The notes: a model not told the origin generated them from the letters alone. Shown: positions 26,036 through 34,440, numbered from the stretch's first letter. The stretch: 64,000 nucleotides of DNA from Maribacter zhoushanensis (GCF_029350975.1 NZ_JARKMR010000006.1:78424-142423); one strand, 5' to 3'. Made by a program: numbers and translations.

Positions 26036-27313
26036 ATGAAGGAAGACTTGCTTCACTTTATTTGGAAGTATAAAAAGTATCCTATTAAGGGGCTTGTCAC
26101 TACATCTGGTGAAGTGGTACATGTAGTATCTACCGGAATGCATAATCATTTAAGTGGACCAGATTTCTTTAACGCGCAGGTAGAATTGAACGAACAATTA
26201 TGGGCGGGTAATGTTGAAATTCATTTAAAATCATCAGATTGGTATGCGCATAATCATCAAGAAGATGATAGTTATAATAATGTAATTCTTCATGTAGTTT
26301 GGCAAGATGATGTAGCTGTATTTAGAAAAGATGGAACTGAAATACCTACATTGTCTTTAAAAGAATATATACCCTTAAAGCTTTTACATACCTATCAAGA
26401 ACTTTTCAATAGTAAAAATTATAAATTCATTAATTGCGAAAATGAGTTTACGAGGGTTGATGAGTTTTTGAAAAATAATTGGCTAGATCGTTTGTTTGTA
26501 GAGCGATTAGAACAGAAATCAGATTTTATTAATCAACTATTAAAAGAAACAAACAATGATTGGGAGCAAGTGTTATTCTTAATGCTATTAAAAACCTTTG
26601 GTTCTAAAATAAATAGAGAATCTTTTGTTGAAATCGGAAAGTCAATTGATTTTTCAATAATAAGAAAGTTATACCACAAGCCACTTCTAATGGAAAGTTT
26701 GTTTTTAGGACAGGCAAGCTTATTGAATAAAACAAATGACGGTGATACTTACTTTGCTGAATTGAAAAAAGAATATGAATTCTTAAAACATAAGTTTAGC
26801 TTAAACCCTGTTTTTAAGTCTCCTGAATTTTTTCGATTAAGACCATCAAATTTTCCAACCATTAGACTAGCTCAATTAAGCGCATTATACGCTGAAAATA
26901 ATAATCTCTTTCATTTGTTGATAGAGGATGAACATACCGACTATACCAAAATCTTAAACATAGGTACATCTGAATATTGGGAAACCCATTTTAATTTCGG
27001 TAAAATTTCAAAAAAGAGTAAAAAGGGAATTTCAAATTCGTTTTTAAATCTTCTGCTCATAAATACTATAATTCCTTTAAAGTTCGCCTACAATCGCTAT
27101 AAAGGTGGGTTAGAAAATGAAAGATTTCTTAAAATGATGTCAGGAATTAAAAAGGAAGAAAACAGTATTATATCTAAGTTTGGTAAACTAGGAGAAACGC
27201 TTGAAAATGCTAAGGATTCTCAGGCATATCTTCAGTTATACACTAACTATTGTATAAAAGATAAATGTTTAGATTGTGCTATTGGGGCTTCATTAATGAA
27301 TATAAAAGGCTAA
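26036..27313 (+). CDS. DUF2851-family protein
   Basis: This 425-residue cytoplasmic protein starts MKEDLLHFIWKYKKYPIKGLVTTSGEVVHVV with GPDFFNAQVELNEQLWAGNVEIHLKSSDWYAH. These are the family hallmark for Bacteroidota; WAGNVEIH(L/V)KSSDW looks like a nuclease-type strand with Glu and Lys. A cysteine cluster ends the protein (YCIKDKCLDCAIG), a possible metal site. Function is not established. It lies 11 bp upstream of a PspC-like gene. Confidence 0.85.
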   Translation: MKEDLLHFIWKYKKYPIKGLVTTSGEVVHVVSTGMHNHLSGPDFFNAQVELNEQLWAGNVEIHLKSSDWYAHNHQEDDSYNNVILHVVWQDDVAVFRKDGTEIPTLSLKEYIPLKLLHTYQELFNSKNYKFINCENEFTRVDEFLKNNWLDRLFVERLEQKSDFINQLLKETNNDWEQVLFLMLLKTFGSKINRESFVEIGKSIDFSIIRKLYHKPLLMESLFLGQASLLNKTNDGDTYFAELKKEYEFLKHKFSLNPVFKSPEFFRLRPSNFPTIRLAQLSALYAENNNLFHLLIEDEHTDYTKILNIGTSEYWETHFNFGKISKKSKKGISNSFLNLLLINTIIPLKFAYNRYKGGLENERFLKMMSGIKKEENSIISKFGKLGETLENAKDSQAYLQLYTNYCIKDKCLDCAIGASLMNIKG

Positions 27314-27324
27314 TTTTATACCCT

Positions 27325-27552
27325 ATGAACGTGTTTTATAAATTACTACATTATTTTCAAAAGAGAGGATATGAGGTATGCGGTAGAATAGCGGAACGAT
27401 TAGGTATAAGGGCTAGAGTGGTAAGAACATCATTCATTTATCTCACCTTTGTCACTGTAGGCTTTGGTTTTGCTCTTTATTTGTTCTTGGCTTTTTGGCT
27501 AAGAATAAAAGATTTGATATATACCAAACGAAATTCAGTTTTTGATCTTTAA
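27325..27552 (+). CDS. PspC-domain-like small membrane protein
   Basis: The protein has 75 residues from the ATG at 27325 (MNVFYKLLHYFQKRGYEVCGRIAERLGI). A PspC-like pattern is seen: GRIAERLGIRARVVRTSFIYLTF, then a hydrophobic segment TFVTVGFGFALYLFLAFWLRI. One transmembrane helix, at about residues 38-63, is predicted. PspC domains link to membrane stress or anti-sigma control; here the protein stands alone. The gene lies between DUF2851 and a K+ channel gene with 3 bp to the latter. An upstream frame start at 27265 would overlap DUF2851 and is less likely. Confidence 0.75.
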   Translation: MNVFYKLLHYFQKRGYEVCGRIAERLGIRARVVRTSFIYLTFVTVGFGFALYLFLAFWLRIKDLIYTKRNSVFDL

Positions 27553-27555
27553 CAT

Positions 27556-28563
27556 ATGATGAAATTATTTAAGTCTAAAATATATTTAGCATTGACTTTG
27601 ATGCTGATGGTTTTGGCTTTTGGAGTTTTAGGATATCGTTTTGTGGCAGACTATTCTTGGGTCGATGCATTTTATATGACCATAATAACGGTAACCACTG
27701 TTGGTTTTTCAGAGGTTAGGCCAATGGGACCTGAAGGGAAAATATTCACTATCATCCTTATTGTGACAAGTGTATTCATAGTTGGTTTTGCTATAACTAT
27801 AGTTACTGACTACCTGCTCTCTAGAAATTCAGTAGAACTGCTAAAAAAGAAAAAAATGAAAAATGCTATTGCAAATTTAAATCAGCATGTTATCGTATGT
27901 GGTTTTGGTAGAAATGGTATGCAAGCTGCAGAAAGGCTTAAGGCATATAAAAGACCATTTGTGGTGATAGAGAAAGATAAAGAGGTGATAGAGCGCTATG
28001 AAGATGATGTCTTGTTTATTGAAGGCGATGCCAATGATGATGATGTATTGTTAGAGGCGGGTATTGAAAGAGCTCAATATTTAATAGCTACTTTGCCAGA
28101 TGATGCGGCAAATTTATTTGTAGTACTGTCGGCAAGACAAATGAAAAAGAATCTTTTTATTATCAGTAGGGCTTCTTTAGTGAATTCTCAGAAAAAATTA
28201 TTCTTGGCAGGAGCAAATAAGGTAATTATGCCAGATAAAATTGGAGGTGATCATATGGCATCTCTAGTGGTAATGCCAGACCTTATCACTTTTATGGACA
28301 AGCTCTCTATGGAGGGTGAACATACTACTAATTTAGAAGAGGTAGCCATAGAGGATTTTGCGGATCAGATTGAATGTAATTCTTTGAGAGATTTAGATTT
28401 ACGAAGAAAAACAGGATGTACTATAATAGGTTATATTTCACCGGATGGTGAGTATACTATAAACCCAGAAGCTGATATGGAATTACAGCCAAAAAGTAAG
28501 GTTATAGTACTGGGTAGGCCAGAACAAATTAAGAAATTGAACGAAATGTTTAACATAGAATAA
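27556..28563 (+). CDS. Potassium channel with RCK (TrkA-N) domain
   Basis: This 335-residue protein is a two-transmembrane channel: TM1 about residues 7-26, pore helix and filter TVTTVGFSEV (about 44-54), TM2 about 62-86. The soluble RCK domain follows, with the nucleotide-binding GFGRNGMQAAERL near 115 and a C-terminal TrkA-C-like part. The filter TVGF is a potassium-selective variant of TVGYG. It probably gates K+ flux under ligand control, in the inner membrane. It is the third gene of a tight cluster with DUF2851 and PspC. Confidence 0.92.
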   Translation: MMKLFKSKIYLALTLMLMVLAFGVLGYRFVADYSWVDAFYMTIITVTTVGFSEVRPMGPEGKIFTIILIVTSVFIVGFAITIVTDYLLSRNSVELLKKKKMKNAIANLNQHVIVCGFGRNGMQAAERLKAYKRPFVVIEKDKEVIERYEDDVLFIEGDANDDDVLLEAGIERAQYLIATLPDDAANLFVVLSARQMKKNLFIISRASLVNSQKKLFLAGANKVIMPDKIGGDHMASLVVMPDLITFMDKLSMEGEHTTNLEEVAIEDFADQIECNSLRDLDLRRKTGCTIIGYISPDGEYTINPEADMELQPKSKVIVLGRPEQIKKLNEMFNIE

Positions 28564-28650
28564 TCATCTTTCTACCATATATATTTGATTGCATCCATTA
28601 TTTTTAGGATATTGCTAGACAAACTAACTCAAAAAATAAATTCTAAACTT

Positions 28651-30339
28651 ATGAAGTATAAACTTCTAAACCTGTTTACCTTTTTATTTCCTTTTTTAAT
28701 ATTTTCTCAAGAACAAGGATTAGATCAACAAATTGATCAAGCCTTTCAACCCATCTCCGACTTCTTTTCAGCGGTAATTTTCTTTAATGTTTGGCATGAT
28801 CCAGACATACCGTTCGTATTAGTGTTATTAGTAGGTAGTGCATTATTTTTTACAATATATTTTGGGTTTCCAAACATTAGATTTTTTGGAAAAGCCATTA
28901 ATACCGTTCGCGGTAAGTATGAGGATATAGAAAAACATGGAGCGCAAAATCTTTATGGTGAAGATGGTATTGCTCAAGGTCAAGATTTGACTAATGTAGA
29001 TATAGAAGACCATCTGGTTAGTATGGAAAATGATTTGGCTATAGATGGCGATATCATTGATACTATTAGGGATGAAAGCTCAGAAGGTGAAGTAAGCCAT
29101 TTTCAAGCATTGGCAACTGCAGTTTCCGGTACAGTTGGTAACGGTAATATTGCAGGTGTAGCTTTGGCTATTGCCTTAGGTGGACCTGGTGCTACATTTT
29201 GGATGATTGTATGTGGACTTTTAGGTATGTCATCAAAATTTGTGGAATGTACGCTTGGTGTTCAATATAGAGATGTAGGTGAAGATGGTACCGTTTATGG
29301 TGGTCCAATGTACTATATAAGTAAAGGTCTTAAAGAAAGAGGCTTTGAAACCATAGGTAAGGTTGCTGCTGTTATTTTTGCAATTTTTTGTATTGGTGGT
29401 TCTTTTGGTGGTGGTAACGCGGCTCAGTCAAACCAAGCTACTATAGTAATCAAAGAACTTTTTAACTGGCAAAGTACTGCAGCCGGGGCTATTGTGGGTC
29501 TTGTGTTGGCAATCCTTGTTGGTGTAATAATCATTGGTGGTATTAAGCGTATTGCTCAAGTAACTGAAAAAGTAGTGCCATTTATGGCGGTAATGTATAT
29601 TGTTGCTTGTCTATATATCATCCTTAGTAATTTTTCACTTGTAGATGACGCTATTTCTTTAATAGTTACAGAGGCATTTAACCCTACTGCAATTGGTGTG
29701 GGTAGTCTTATTGGTGTGCTGTTGGTTGGTTTTAAAAGAGCGGCATTTTCAAATGAAGCAGGTGCGGGTTCAGCATCTATTGCCCATTCTGCGGTAAGAA
29801 CAAAATATTCAGCTTCTGAAGGTTTGGTAGCTTTGTTAGAGCCTTTCATTGATACTGTAGTTATTTGTACAATGACAGCGATAGTAATTATCATCTTTAA
29901 TTTTGGTGGTGCATTTACTTATGGCGGTGATGGTTCTGGTGCAGTTTTAATAGATGGCATGCCGTATGAAGGTGCTGGTATTACTGCTGTTGCTTTTGCT
30001 GAGTATATACCTTATTCTAATATATTCTTGACTATAGCGGTAGTGTTATTTGCAGTTTCTACCATGATTTCTTGGTCTTATTACGGACTACAGTCTTGGA
30101 AATATTTATTCGGTAGAGGTAAAACAGCTGATATGGTTTATAAATTATTGTTCTGTACGTTTATAGTAATTGGAGCTGCAGCAAGTATGAAATCTATTTG
30201 GGCTTTTTCAGATGCAATGATATTTGCAATGGTATTCCCAAATATGGTAGGTCTGTTCTTCTTGTTCCCAGTTGTGAAAAAACAATTGAATAGATATTTA
30301 GATGCGATCAAACTAAAGTATGACGCTATAGAAGATTAA
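28651..30339 (+). CDS. AGCS-family sodium:alanine symporter
   Basis: The ATG at 28651 gives a 562-residue protein; an upstream in-frame TTG at 28585 seems too near the previous gene to be used. The N-terminal MKYKLLNLFTFLFPFLIFSQ looks like a signal or first helix. The family signature GTVGNGNIAGVALAIALGGPGATFWM is present at about residues 155-180. ALLEPFIDTVVICTMTAIV and FSNEAGAGSASIAH are the conserved substrate/sodium regions. About ten helices are visible. The protein imports alanine or glycine with sodium. An insert (about 85-140) rich in acidic residues separates early helices and is longer than in E. coli-type members. Confidence 0.92.
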   Translation: MKYKLLNLFTFLFPFLIFSQEQGLDQQIDQAFQPISDFFSAVIFFNVWHDPDIPFVLVLLVGSALFFTIYFGFPNIRFFGKAINTVRGKYEDIEKHGAQNLYGEDGIAQGQDLTNVDIEDHLVSMENDLAIDGDIIDTIRDESSEGEVSHFQALATAVSGTVGNGNIAGVALAIALGGPGATFWMIVCGLLGMSSKFVECTLGVQYRDVGEDGTVYGGPMYYISKGLKERGFETIGKVAAVIFAIFCIGGSFGGGNAAQSNQATIVIKELFNWQSTAAGAIVGLVLAILVGVIIIGGIKRIAQVTEKVVPFMAVMYIVACLYIILSNFSLVDDAISLIVTEAFNPTAIGVGSLIGVLLVGFKRAAFSNEAGAGSASIAHSAVRTKYSASEGLVALLEPFIDTVVICTMTAIVIIIFNFGGAFTYGGDGSGAVLIDGMPYEGAGITAVAFAEYIPYSNIFLTIAVVLFAVSTMISWSYYGLQSWKYLFGRGKTADMVYKLLFCTFIVIGAAASMKSIWAFSDAMIFAMVFPNMVGLFFLFPVVKKQLNRYLDAIKLKYDAIED

Positions 30340-30347
30340 GAATTGTC

Positions 30348-31226
30348 ATGAATTCATTTAAATCCCACTTTAAGTTCAATAAACAAGAACGAAGTGGGAT
30401 TTTCTTTTTGCTATTTTTTCTGATTAGTATTCAAATAGGATATTATCTGTACAATACATACGCGGTCAATCAATCTACACCCTTGCAAATTGATAGTGTG
30501 GCTCAAGCTGAAATAGATTCTTTGAAAATTGTAGCGTTAGAAAAAGATACTGTTCGCATATTTCCTTTAAATCCAAATTTTATTACTGATTTTAAAGGGT
30601 ATACATTAGGTATGTCAGTTGCTGAAATAGATAGGTTACATGTTTTTAGAACTAAAGAACTATTTGTGAATTCGGCTAAAGAGTTTCAAGATGTTACAAA
30701 AGTTTCAGATTCATTACTAGATATTATATCTCCATATTTTAAATTTCCAGAGTGGACTCAGAATAGAAAGAGGAAAACGGCATTTAAATCAAACACATTT
30801 AGCCTGGATAATAAACTAAAGAAAGTTGTTTGGAAAGATTTAAATACCGCGACGGCAGAAGAGCTACGGCAAGTAAGCGGAATAGGGGAGAAATTATCGG
30901 CTAGAATAATTAAATTTAGAGATCGCTTGGGCGGTTTTTTAATTGAAGATCAATTGCAAGATGTTTATGGTCTAGAGCCAGATGTTGTGGAAAGAGCTTT
31001 AAAACAGTTTAAAGTAGTAACCAAGCCTGATATTTTAAAAATAAATGTAAATACTGCTACTGTTGAAGAATTGTCTAAATTGATATATCTGCAAAAACAC
31101 GTCGCTCAGAGCATTGTAAATTATCGTAATCTCAACGGAAGTATCAATTCTTTGAACGAATTAGTAAAAATTGAGGAATTTCCGTCAGAGCGTATTAATA
31201 GAATTGCTTTATATTTGTCATTATAA
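30348..31226 (+). CDS. Helix-hairpin-helix (ComEA-like) membrane protein
   Basis: The protein has 292 residues. An N-terminal soluble head of about 17 residues is followed by a transmembrane helix (GIFFLLFFLISIQIGYYLYN, about 18-37). The C-terminal part has two HhH motifs, about 164-225 (VWKDLNTATAEELRQVSGIGEKLSARIIKFRDRLGG) and a second one (INVNTATVEELSKLIYLQKHVAQSIVNYRN). HhH motifs bind DNA without sequence preference. A membrane-tethered extracytoplasmic role in DNA uptake is possible; I infer this from ComEA resemblance only. It starts 8 bp after the symporter gene. Confidence 0.85.
   Translation: MNSFKSHFKFNKQERSGIFFLLFFLISIQIGYYLYNTYAVNQSTPLQIDSVAQAEIDSLKIVALEKDTVRIFPLNPNFITDFKGYTLGMSVAEIDRLHVFRTKELFVNSAKEFQDVTKVSDSLLDIISPYFKFPEWTQNRKRKTAFKSNTFSLDNKLKKVVWKDLNTATAEELRQVSGIGEKLSARIIKFRDRLGGFLIEDQLQDVYGLEPDVVERALKQFKVVTKPDILKINVNTATVEELSKLIYLQKHVAQSIVNYRNLNGSINSLNELVKIEEFPSERINRIALYLSL
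31210..31217 (+). promoter_or_regulatory. -7 box for the acyl-CoA dehydrogenase gene
   Basis: TATATTTG (TAnnTTTG) lies inside the last codons of the HhH gene and 20 bp before the dehydrogenase ATG at 31237. No clear -33 TTG stands at the exact ideal distance. Confidence 0.5.
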
Positions 31227-31236
31227 AAAAAACGCT

Positions 31237-32406
31237 ATGCAAAGTATGTACTTCACAGAAGAACATCAATTATTTAGGAACAGCCTAAAAGATTTTTTAC
31301 AGAAAGAAGTAGTCCCTCATGTAGATAAGTGGGAAGAAACAGGAACTATAGAAAGGTTCATTTGGAAGAAATTTGGAGATATGGGCTATTTTGGCCTAGC
31401 GACGCCTGAAGAAGATGGTGGTCTAGGTCTTGATCTTTTCTATACTATTATCTTGTTAGAAGAGTTGCAAAAGATAAATTCTGGAGGTTTTGCAGCGGCT
31501 ATGTGGGCGCATACTTATTTGGCAATGACTCATTTAAATAAAGAAGCGGATTCCTTTTTAAAGGAGAAGTATTTACGACCTAGTGTAAATGGTGATAAAA
31601 TTGGTTGTTTGTGTATTTCAGAACCTTTTGGGGGTAGTGATGTAGCGGCAATGAGAACAACGGCAGTAAAGCAAGGTGATCATTATGTGTTAAATGGTTC
31701 CAAAACGTTTATCACAAATGGGGTCTACGCTGATTACATGATCGTGGCGGCAAAAACAAGTCCTGAGCTTGGTAATAAAGGAATTAGCATTTTTACGGTA
31801 GATAGAAATAGTGAAGGGGTAACAGCTAATAAATTAAATAAATTAGGTTGGCGAGCGTCAGATACTGCTGAATTGGCTTTTGATAATGTCAAGATTCCTG
31901 TAGAAAACCTAATGGGTGAAGAAAATATGGGATTCTCATATATAATGGAGCATTTCTCTTTAGAAAGATTGATAATGGGTGTTAATGCTCATGCAAGAGC
32001 AGAGCATGTTTTGGATTACGCATTAAATTACATGTCAGAAAGGGAAGCTTTTGGTAAATCTATAAATAAATTTCAGGCACTTAGGCATAGAGTAGTTGAT
32101 TTACACGCGGATATAGATATGTGTAAAGAATATAATTATTCCGTTGCCTACCGTTTGGATAAAGGACAGTATGTAGTTAAAGAGGCAACTATATCAAAAC
32201 TAAAATCGACAAAAGTTGCTGACGAAGTAGCTTATGAATGTTTGCAATTTTTAGGTGGTTACGGTTATATTGAAGATTACCCAATGGCACGTAACTTTAG
32301 AGATAGTAGACTAGGACCAATTGGTGGTGGTACATCAGAAATATTGCGAGAAATTATTTCTAAAATCATTATTGATAAGAAAGAATATAAGCCAGCTACG
32401 GTGTAG
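31237..32406 (+). CDS. Acyl-CoA dehydrogenase
   Basis: This 389-residue FAD enzyme starts at the ATG at 31237 (MQSMYFTEEHQLF). Visible blocks are the FAD/substrate motif CLCISEPFGGSDVAAMRTTA, the NGSKTFITNGVYADYMIVAAKT strand, GWRASDTAELAFDNVKIP, and the C-terminal LGPIGGGTSEILREIISKI. The usual MCAD-type catalytic Glu in YEGT is a Gly here (IGGGTSEI). A Glu is present in FSLERLIMG, the helix used by long-chain and isovaleryl-CoA dehydrogenases. The likely substrate is therefore a longer or branched acyl-CoA, though this is inference. It makes a trans-2-enoyl-CoA. Confidence 0.93.
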   Translation: MQSMYFTEEHQLFRNSLKDFLQKEVVPHVDKWEETGTIERFIWKKFGDMGYFGLATPEEDGGLGLDLFYTIILLEELQKINSGGFAAAMWAHTYLAMTHLNKEADSFLKEKYLRPSVNGDKIGCLCISEPFGGSDVAAMRTTAVKQGDHYVLNGSKTFITNGVYADYMIVAAKTSPELGNKGISIFTVDRNSEGVTANKLNKLGWRASDTAELAFDNVKIPVENLMGEENMGFSYIMEHFSLERLIMGVNAHARAEHVLDYALNYMSEREAFGKSINKFQALRHRVVDLHADIDMCKEYNYSVAYRLDKGQYVVKEATISKLKSTKVADEVAYECLQFLGGYGYIEDYPMARNFRDSRLGPIGGGTSEILREIISKIIIDKKEYKPATV

Positions 32407-32441
32407 TTGGTCAAATTAAAATTTTAAAATTAGTTTAAAGG

Positions 32442-32471
32442 TTGTCGGTTTAAATATAGTTACTATATTTG
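32442..32471 (+). promoter_or_regulatory. rpsU promoter
   Basis: TTG at 32442-32444 and TATATTTG at 32464-32471, separated by 19 bp, are a near-ideal Bacteroidota promoter. The -7 box continues as TTTGCAG, as in the tRNA operon promoter. Confidence 0.85.
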
Positions 32472-32490
32472 CAGCCTTAATCACAAAAGA

Positions 32491-32497
32491 GAGGAGG
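32491..32497 (+). promoter_or_regulatory. Strong Shine-Dalgarno sequence of rpsU
   Basis: GAGGAGG stands 8 nt before the rpsU ATG. Nearly all other genes in the window lack such a site, as is usual in Bacteroidota, so it stands out. In this phylum the anti-SD of 16S rRNA is held by bS21 and neighbours, so a strong SD on the bS21 gene fits autogenous control. Confidence 0.8.
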
Positions 32498-32505
32498 TTT
32501 AGCCC

Positions 32506-32700
32506 ATGTTAATAATACCAGTAAAAGAAGGAGAAAACATCGATAGAGCTTTAAAGCGTTTCAAGCGTAAGTTCGATAAGACAGGTACAATGAGACAGTT
32601 ACGTAAGCGTCAACAGTTCAATAAGCCGTCAGTTGTTCGTAGAGCACAGATACAAAAAGCAGAATACATTCAAGGTCTAAGAGATCAAGAAGAAGTTTAG
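32506..32700 (+). CDS. rpsU: 30S ribosomal protein bS21
   Basis: This 64-residue basic protein has the bS21 pattern IIPVKEGENIDRALKRFKRKFDKTGTMRQLRKRQQFNKPSVVRRAQIQKAEY. It binds the 3' end region of 16S rRNA on the small-subunit platform. In Bacteroidota this places it beside the anti-SD. The gene has its own promoter, a strong SD and a terminator, so it is a single-gene unit with unusual translational signals. Confidence 0.97.
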   Translation: MLIIPVKEGENIDRALKRFKRKFDKTGTMRQLRKRQQFNKPSVVRRAQIQKAEYIQGLRDQEEV

Positions 32701-32720
32701 ACTTTGTCGTACAAAATATA

Positions 32721-32748
32721 AAATCCCGCAATTTGCGGGATTTTTTTT
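32721..32748 (+). terminator. Terminator after rpsU
   Basis: AATCCCGCA-ATT-TGCGGGATT with a run of eight T. Confidence 0.9.
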
Positions 32749-32790
32749 GCTCAAATTTCAGTAAACTCAAAACTTTGATACCTTTAGATA

Positions 32791-33681
32791 ATGTTTTTAA
32801 GTGAATTTATTTCTTATCTCTCTTTGGAGAAAAATTATTCTAAACATACGGTTAAGGCGTATGAGAATGATTTACTAGAATTTAGTAATTTCTGCTTAAC
32901 TAATTATGATGTTGATGATATTGATAACATTGAATATAATATTGTTCGATTTTGGATAGTTGAATTGTCTGAAAAAAAAATCAACAATAGGTCTATCAAT
33001 AGAAAAATAGCATCGCTGAAAGCTTATTTTAAGTTTCTTCAAAAAATAGAAGTTACAGATGTAAATCCGTTGAACAAGCATAAGGCATTAAAGACTGCGA
33101 AGAAAATTGAGATTCCCTTCTCTGAATTAGAGATGGAAAAGGTGTTGTCTGAAATAGAGTATAAAGAAGATTTTGAGGGGAGAAGAGATGAGCTGTTGAT
33201 ACATGTGTTGTATGTTACGGGTATGCGTAGGGCGGAGGTTATAGCCTTAAAAGTGGTAGATGTGGATTTTGAAGCGATGACGATCAAGGTCTTGGGCAAA
33301 CGCAATAAGGAAAGAATTATACCTATGCTTGTTGAGACCAAAAAGAAGTTTGTAGATTATTTAGAGGGTCGGGAGAAATTGAGCAAGGTGGTTGATGAAG
33401 ACACTATGTTCTTGACGAAGTCAGGCAATAAATTGTATGAAACACTTGTTTATAGATTAATAAAAAAGTATTTTAGAGAGGTTTCCTCGAAGGTAAAGAC
33501 GAGTCCGCATATTCTTAGGCATACTTTTGCAACTCATCTATTGAATAAAGGAGCAGATTTAAATGCTGTTAAAGAGTTGCTAGGTCATTCTAGTTTGGCT
33601 TCTACTCAAGTTTATACGCATAATAGTATTGCAGAGTTAAAGAAAGTTCATGCAAAAGCTCATCCTAGGGGAAATAAATAA
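32791..33681 (+). CDS. xerC: Tyrosine recombinase XerC/XerD-like
   Basis: The protein has 296 residues: an N-terminal SAM-like core-binding domain (about 1-90, FLSEFISYLSLEKNYSKHTVKAYENDL) and a catalytic domain. The catalytic set is complete: Arg in TGMRRAEVI, Lys in VLGKRNKERIIP, His and Arg in HILRHTFATHLL, His in LLGHSSLASTQ and Tyr in VYTHN. The length is that of the housekeeping chromosome-dimer recombinases and the gene sits beside rpsU and hpf, not with phage genes. XerC or XerD cannot be told apart here; the symbol is provisional. Confidence 0.9.
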   Translation: MFLSEFISYLSLEKNYSKHTVKAYENDLLEFSNFCLTNYDVDDIDNIEYNIVRFWIVELSEKKINNRSINRKIASLKAYFKFLQKIEVTDVNPLNKHKALKTAKKIEIPFSELEMEKVLSEIEYKEDFEGRRDELLIHVLYVTGMRRAEVIALKVVDVDFEAMTIKVLGKRNKERIIPMLVETKKKFVDYLEGREKLSKVVDEDTMFLTKSGNKLYETLVYRLIKKYFREVSSKVKTSPHILRHTFATHLLNKGADLNAVKELLGHSSLASTQVYTHNSIAELKKVHAKAHPRGNK

Positions 33682-33728
33682 TTATTGTTAAATCAGGCTA
33701 AATTCTTAAAGCCATAAATTTTCTGACT

Positions 33729-34031
33729 ATGAAAGTAAATACGCAATCGGTAAATTTTAATGCAGACGATAAGTTGATAAATTTCCTTCAAAATAGACTT
33801 GACAAAGTGGAAACCTTTTATTCTAAGGTGATTAGCTCAGATGTTTATATGAAAGTGGAGAATACAAGTGCTAAAGAGAATAAAATAGTAGAGATTAAAA
33901 TTTCGGTTCCTAAAGATAAATTTGTAGTAAAAAAACAATGTAAATCATTTGAAGAGGCTGTAGACTCGGCTTGTAGTTCCCTGGAACGTAGGCTAATAAA
34001 GCAAAAAGAAAAAATAAGATTACATGCTTGA
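33729..34031 (+). CDS. hpf: Ribosome hibernation promoting factor, short form
   Basis: This 100-residue protein has the HPF/RaiA beta-alpha-beta fold: MKVNTQSVNFNADDKLINFLQNRLDKVETFY, then VEIKISVPKDKFVVKKQCKSFEEAVDSACSSLERRLIKQKEK. It binds the decoding centre of stationary-phase ribosomes. The absence of a C-terminal extension means it is a short HPF, relying on another factor for dimer (100S) formation if any. It lies 47 bp after the recombinase gene. Confidence 0.93.
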   Translation: MKVNTQSVNFNADDKLINFLQNRLDKVETFYSKVISSDVYMKVENTSAKENKIVEIKISVPKDKFVVKKQCKSFEEAVDSACSSLERRLIKQKEKIRLHA

Positions 34032-34053
34032 TAAAAATTTTTCAAAATTTGTT

Positions 34054-34082
34054 TTGAATAAACAAAAAATACTATACATTTG
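34054..34082 (+). promoter_or_regulatory. Promoter of the tRNA-tuf operon
   Basis: TTG at 34054-34056 and TACATTTG at 34075-34082, spacing 18 bp. The -7 box continues as TTTGCAG. Confidence 0.85.
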
Positions 34083-34084
34083 CA

Positions 34085-34110
34085 GTCCGTTAGAAATAGC
34101 GGGCTTTTTT
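34085..34110 (+). promoter_or_regulatory. Terminator-like hairpin at the start of the tRNA operon
   Basis: GTCCGTTA-GAAA-TAGCGGGC forms an 8-bp stem (two G-U pairs) with a GAAA loop, followed by six T (34105-34110). It starts only 3 bp after the -7 box, so it is the very 5' end of the transcript. Confidence 0.6.
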
Positions 34111-34134
34111 ATGACAGAAAAAGTCGTGAAATAA

Positions 34135-34208
34135 GCCGATGTAGCTCAGCTGGCTAGAGCAGCTGATTTGTAATCAGCAGGTCGTGGGTTCGAGTCCCTC
34201 CATCGGCT
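34135..34208 (+). tRNA. tRNA-Thr (anticodon TGT)
   Basis: 74 nt; acceptor GCCGATG/CATCGGC, discriminator T. The anticodon stem CTGAT/ATCAG holds TTTGTAA with anticodon TGT. T arm GTGGGTTCGAGTCCCTC. The CCA end is not encoded. Confidence 0.95.
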
Positions 34209-34235
34209 CTTAAGTTCTTTAAAATATTAGTTTGA

Positions 34236-34317
<82 letters not shown>

Positions 34318-34364
34318 CTAAACTATTTTATAGAGAATTTTATTGAAATATTGTAATATTATAA

Positions 34365-34437
34365 GCGGGAGTAGCTCAGTTGGTAGAGCGTCAGCCTTCC
34401 AAGCTGAATGTCGCCGGTTCGAACCCGGTCTCCCGCT
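34365..34437 (+). tRNA. tRNA-Gly (anticodon TCC)
   Basis: 73 nt; acceptor GCGGGAG/CTCCCGC, discriminator T, anticodon loop CTTCCAA with TCC. CCA is not encoded. Confidence 0.95.
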
Positions 34438-34440
34438 CTA

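Noticed and set aside
28585..28653. TTG at 28585 as start of the AGCS symporter
   Set aside because: It adds 22 residues before a normal MKYKLLN start and lies in the intergenic gap; the ATG at 28651 is more likely.
32791..33681. Phage or integrative-element integrase
   Set aside because: The length, the setting beside rpsU and hpf and the lack of att-like repeats or phage genes fit a housekeeping Xer recombinase.
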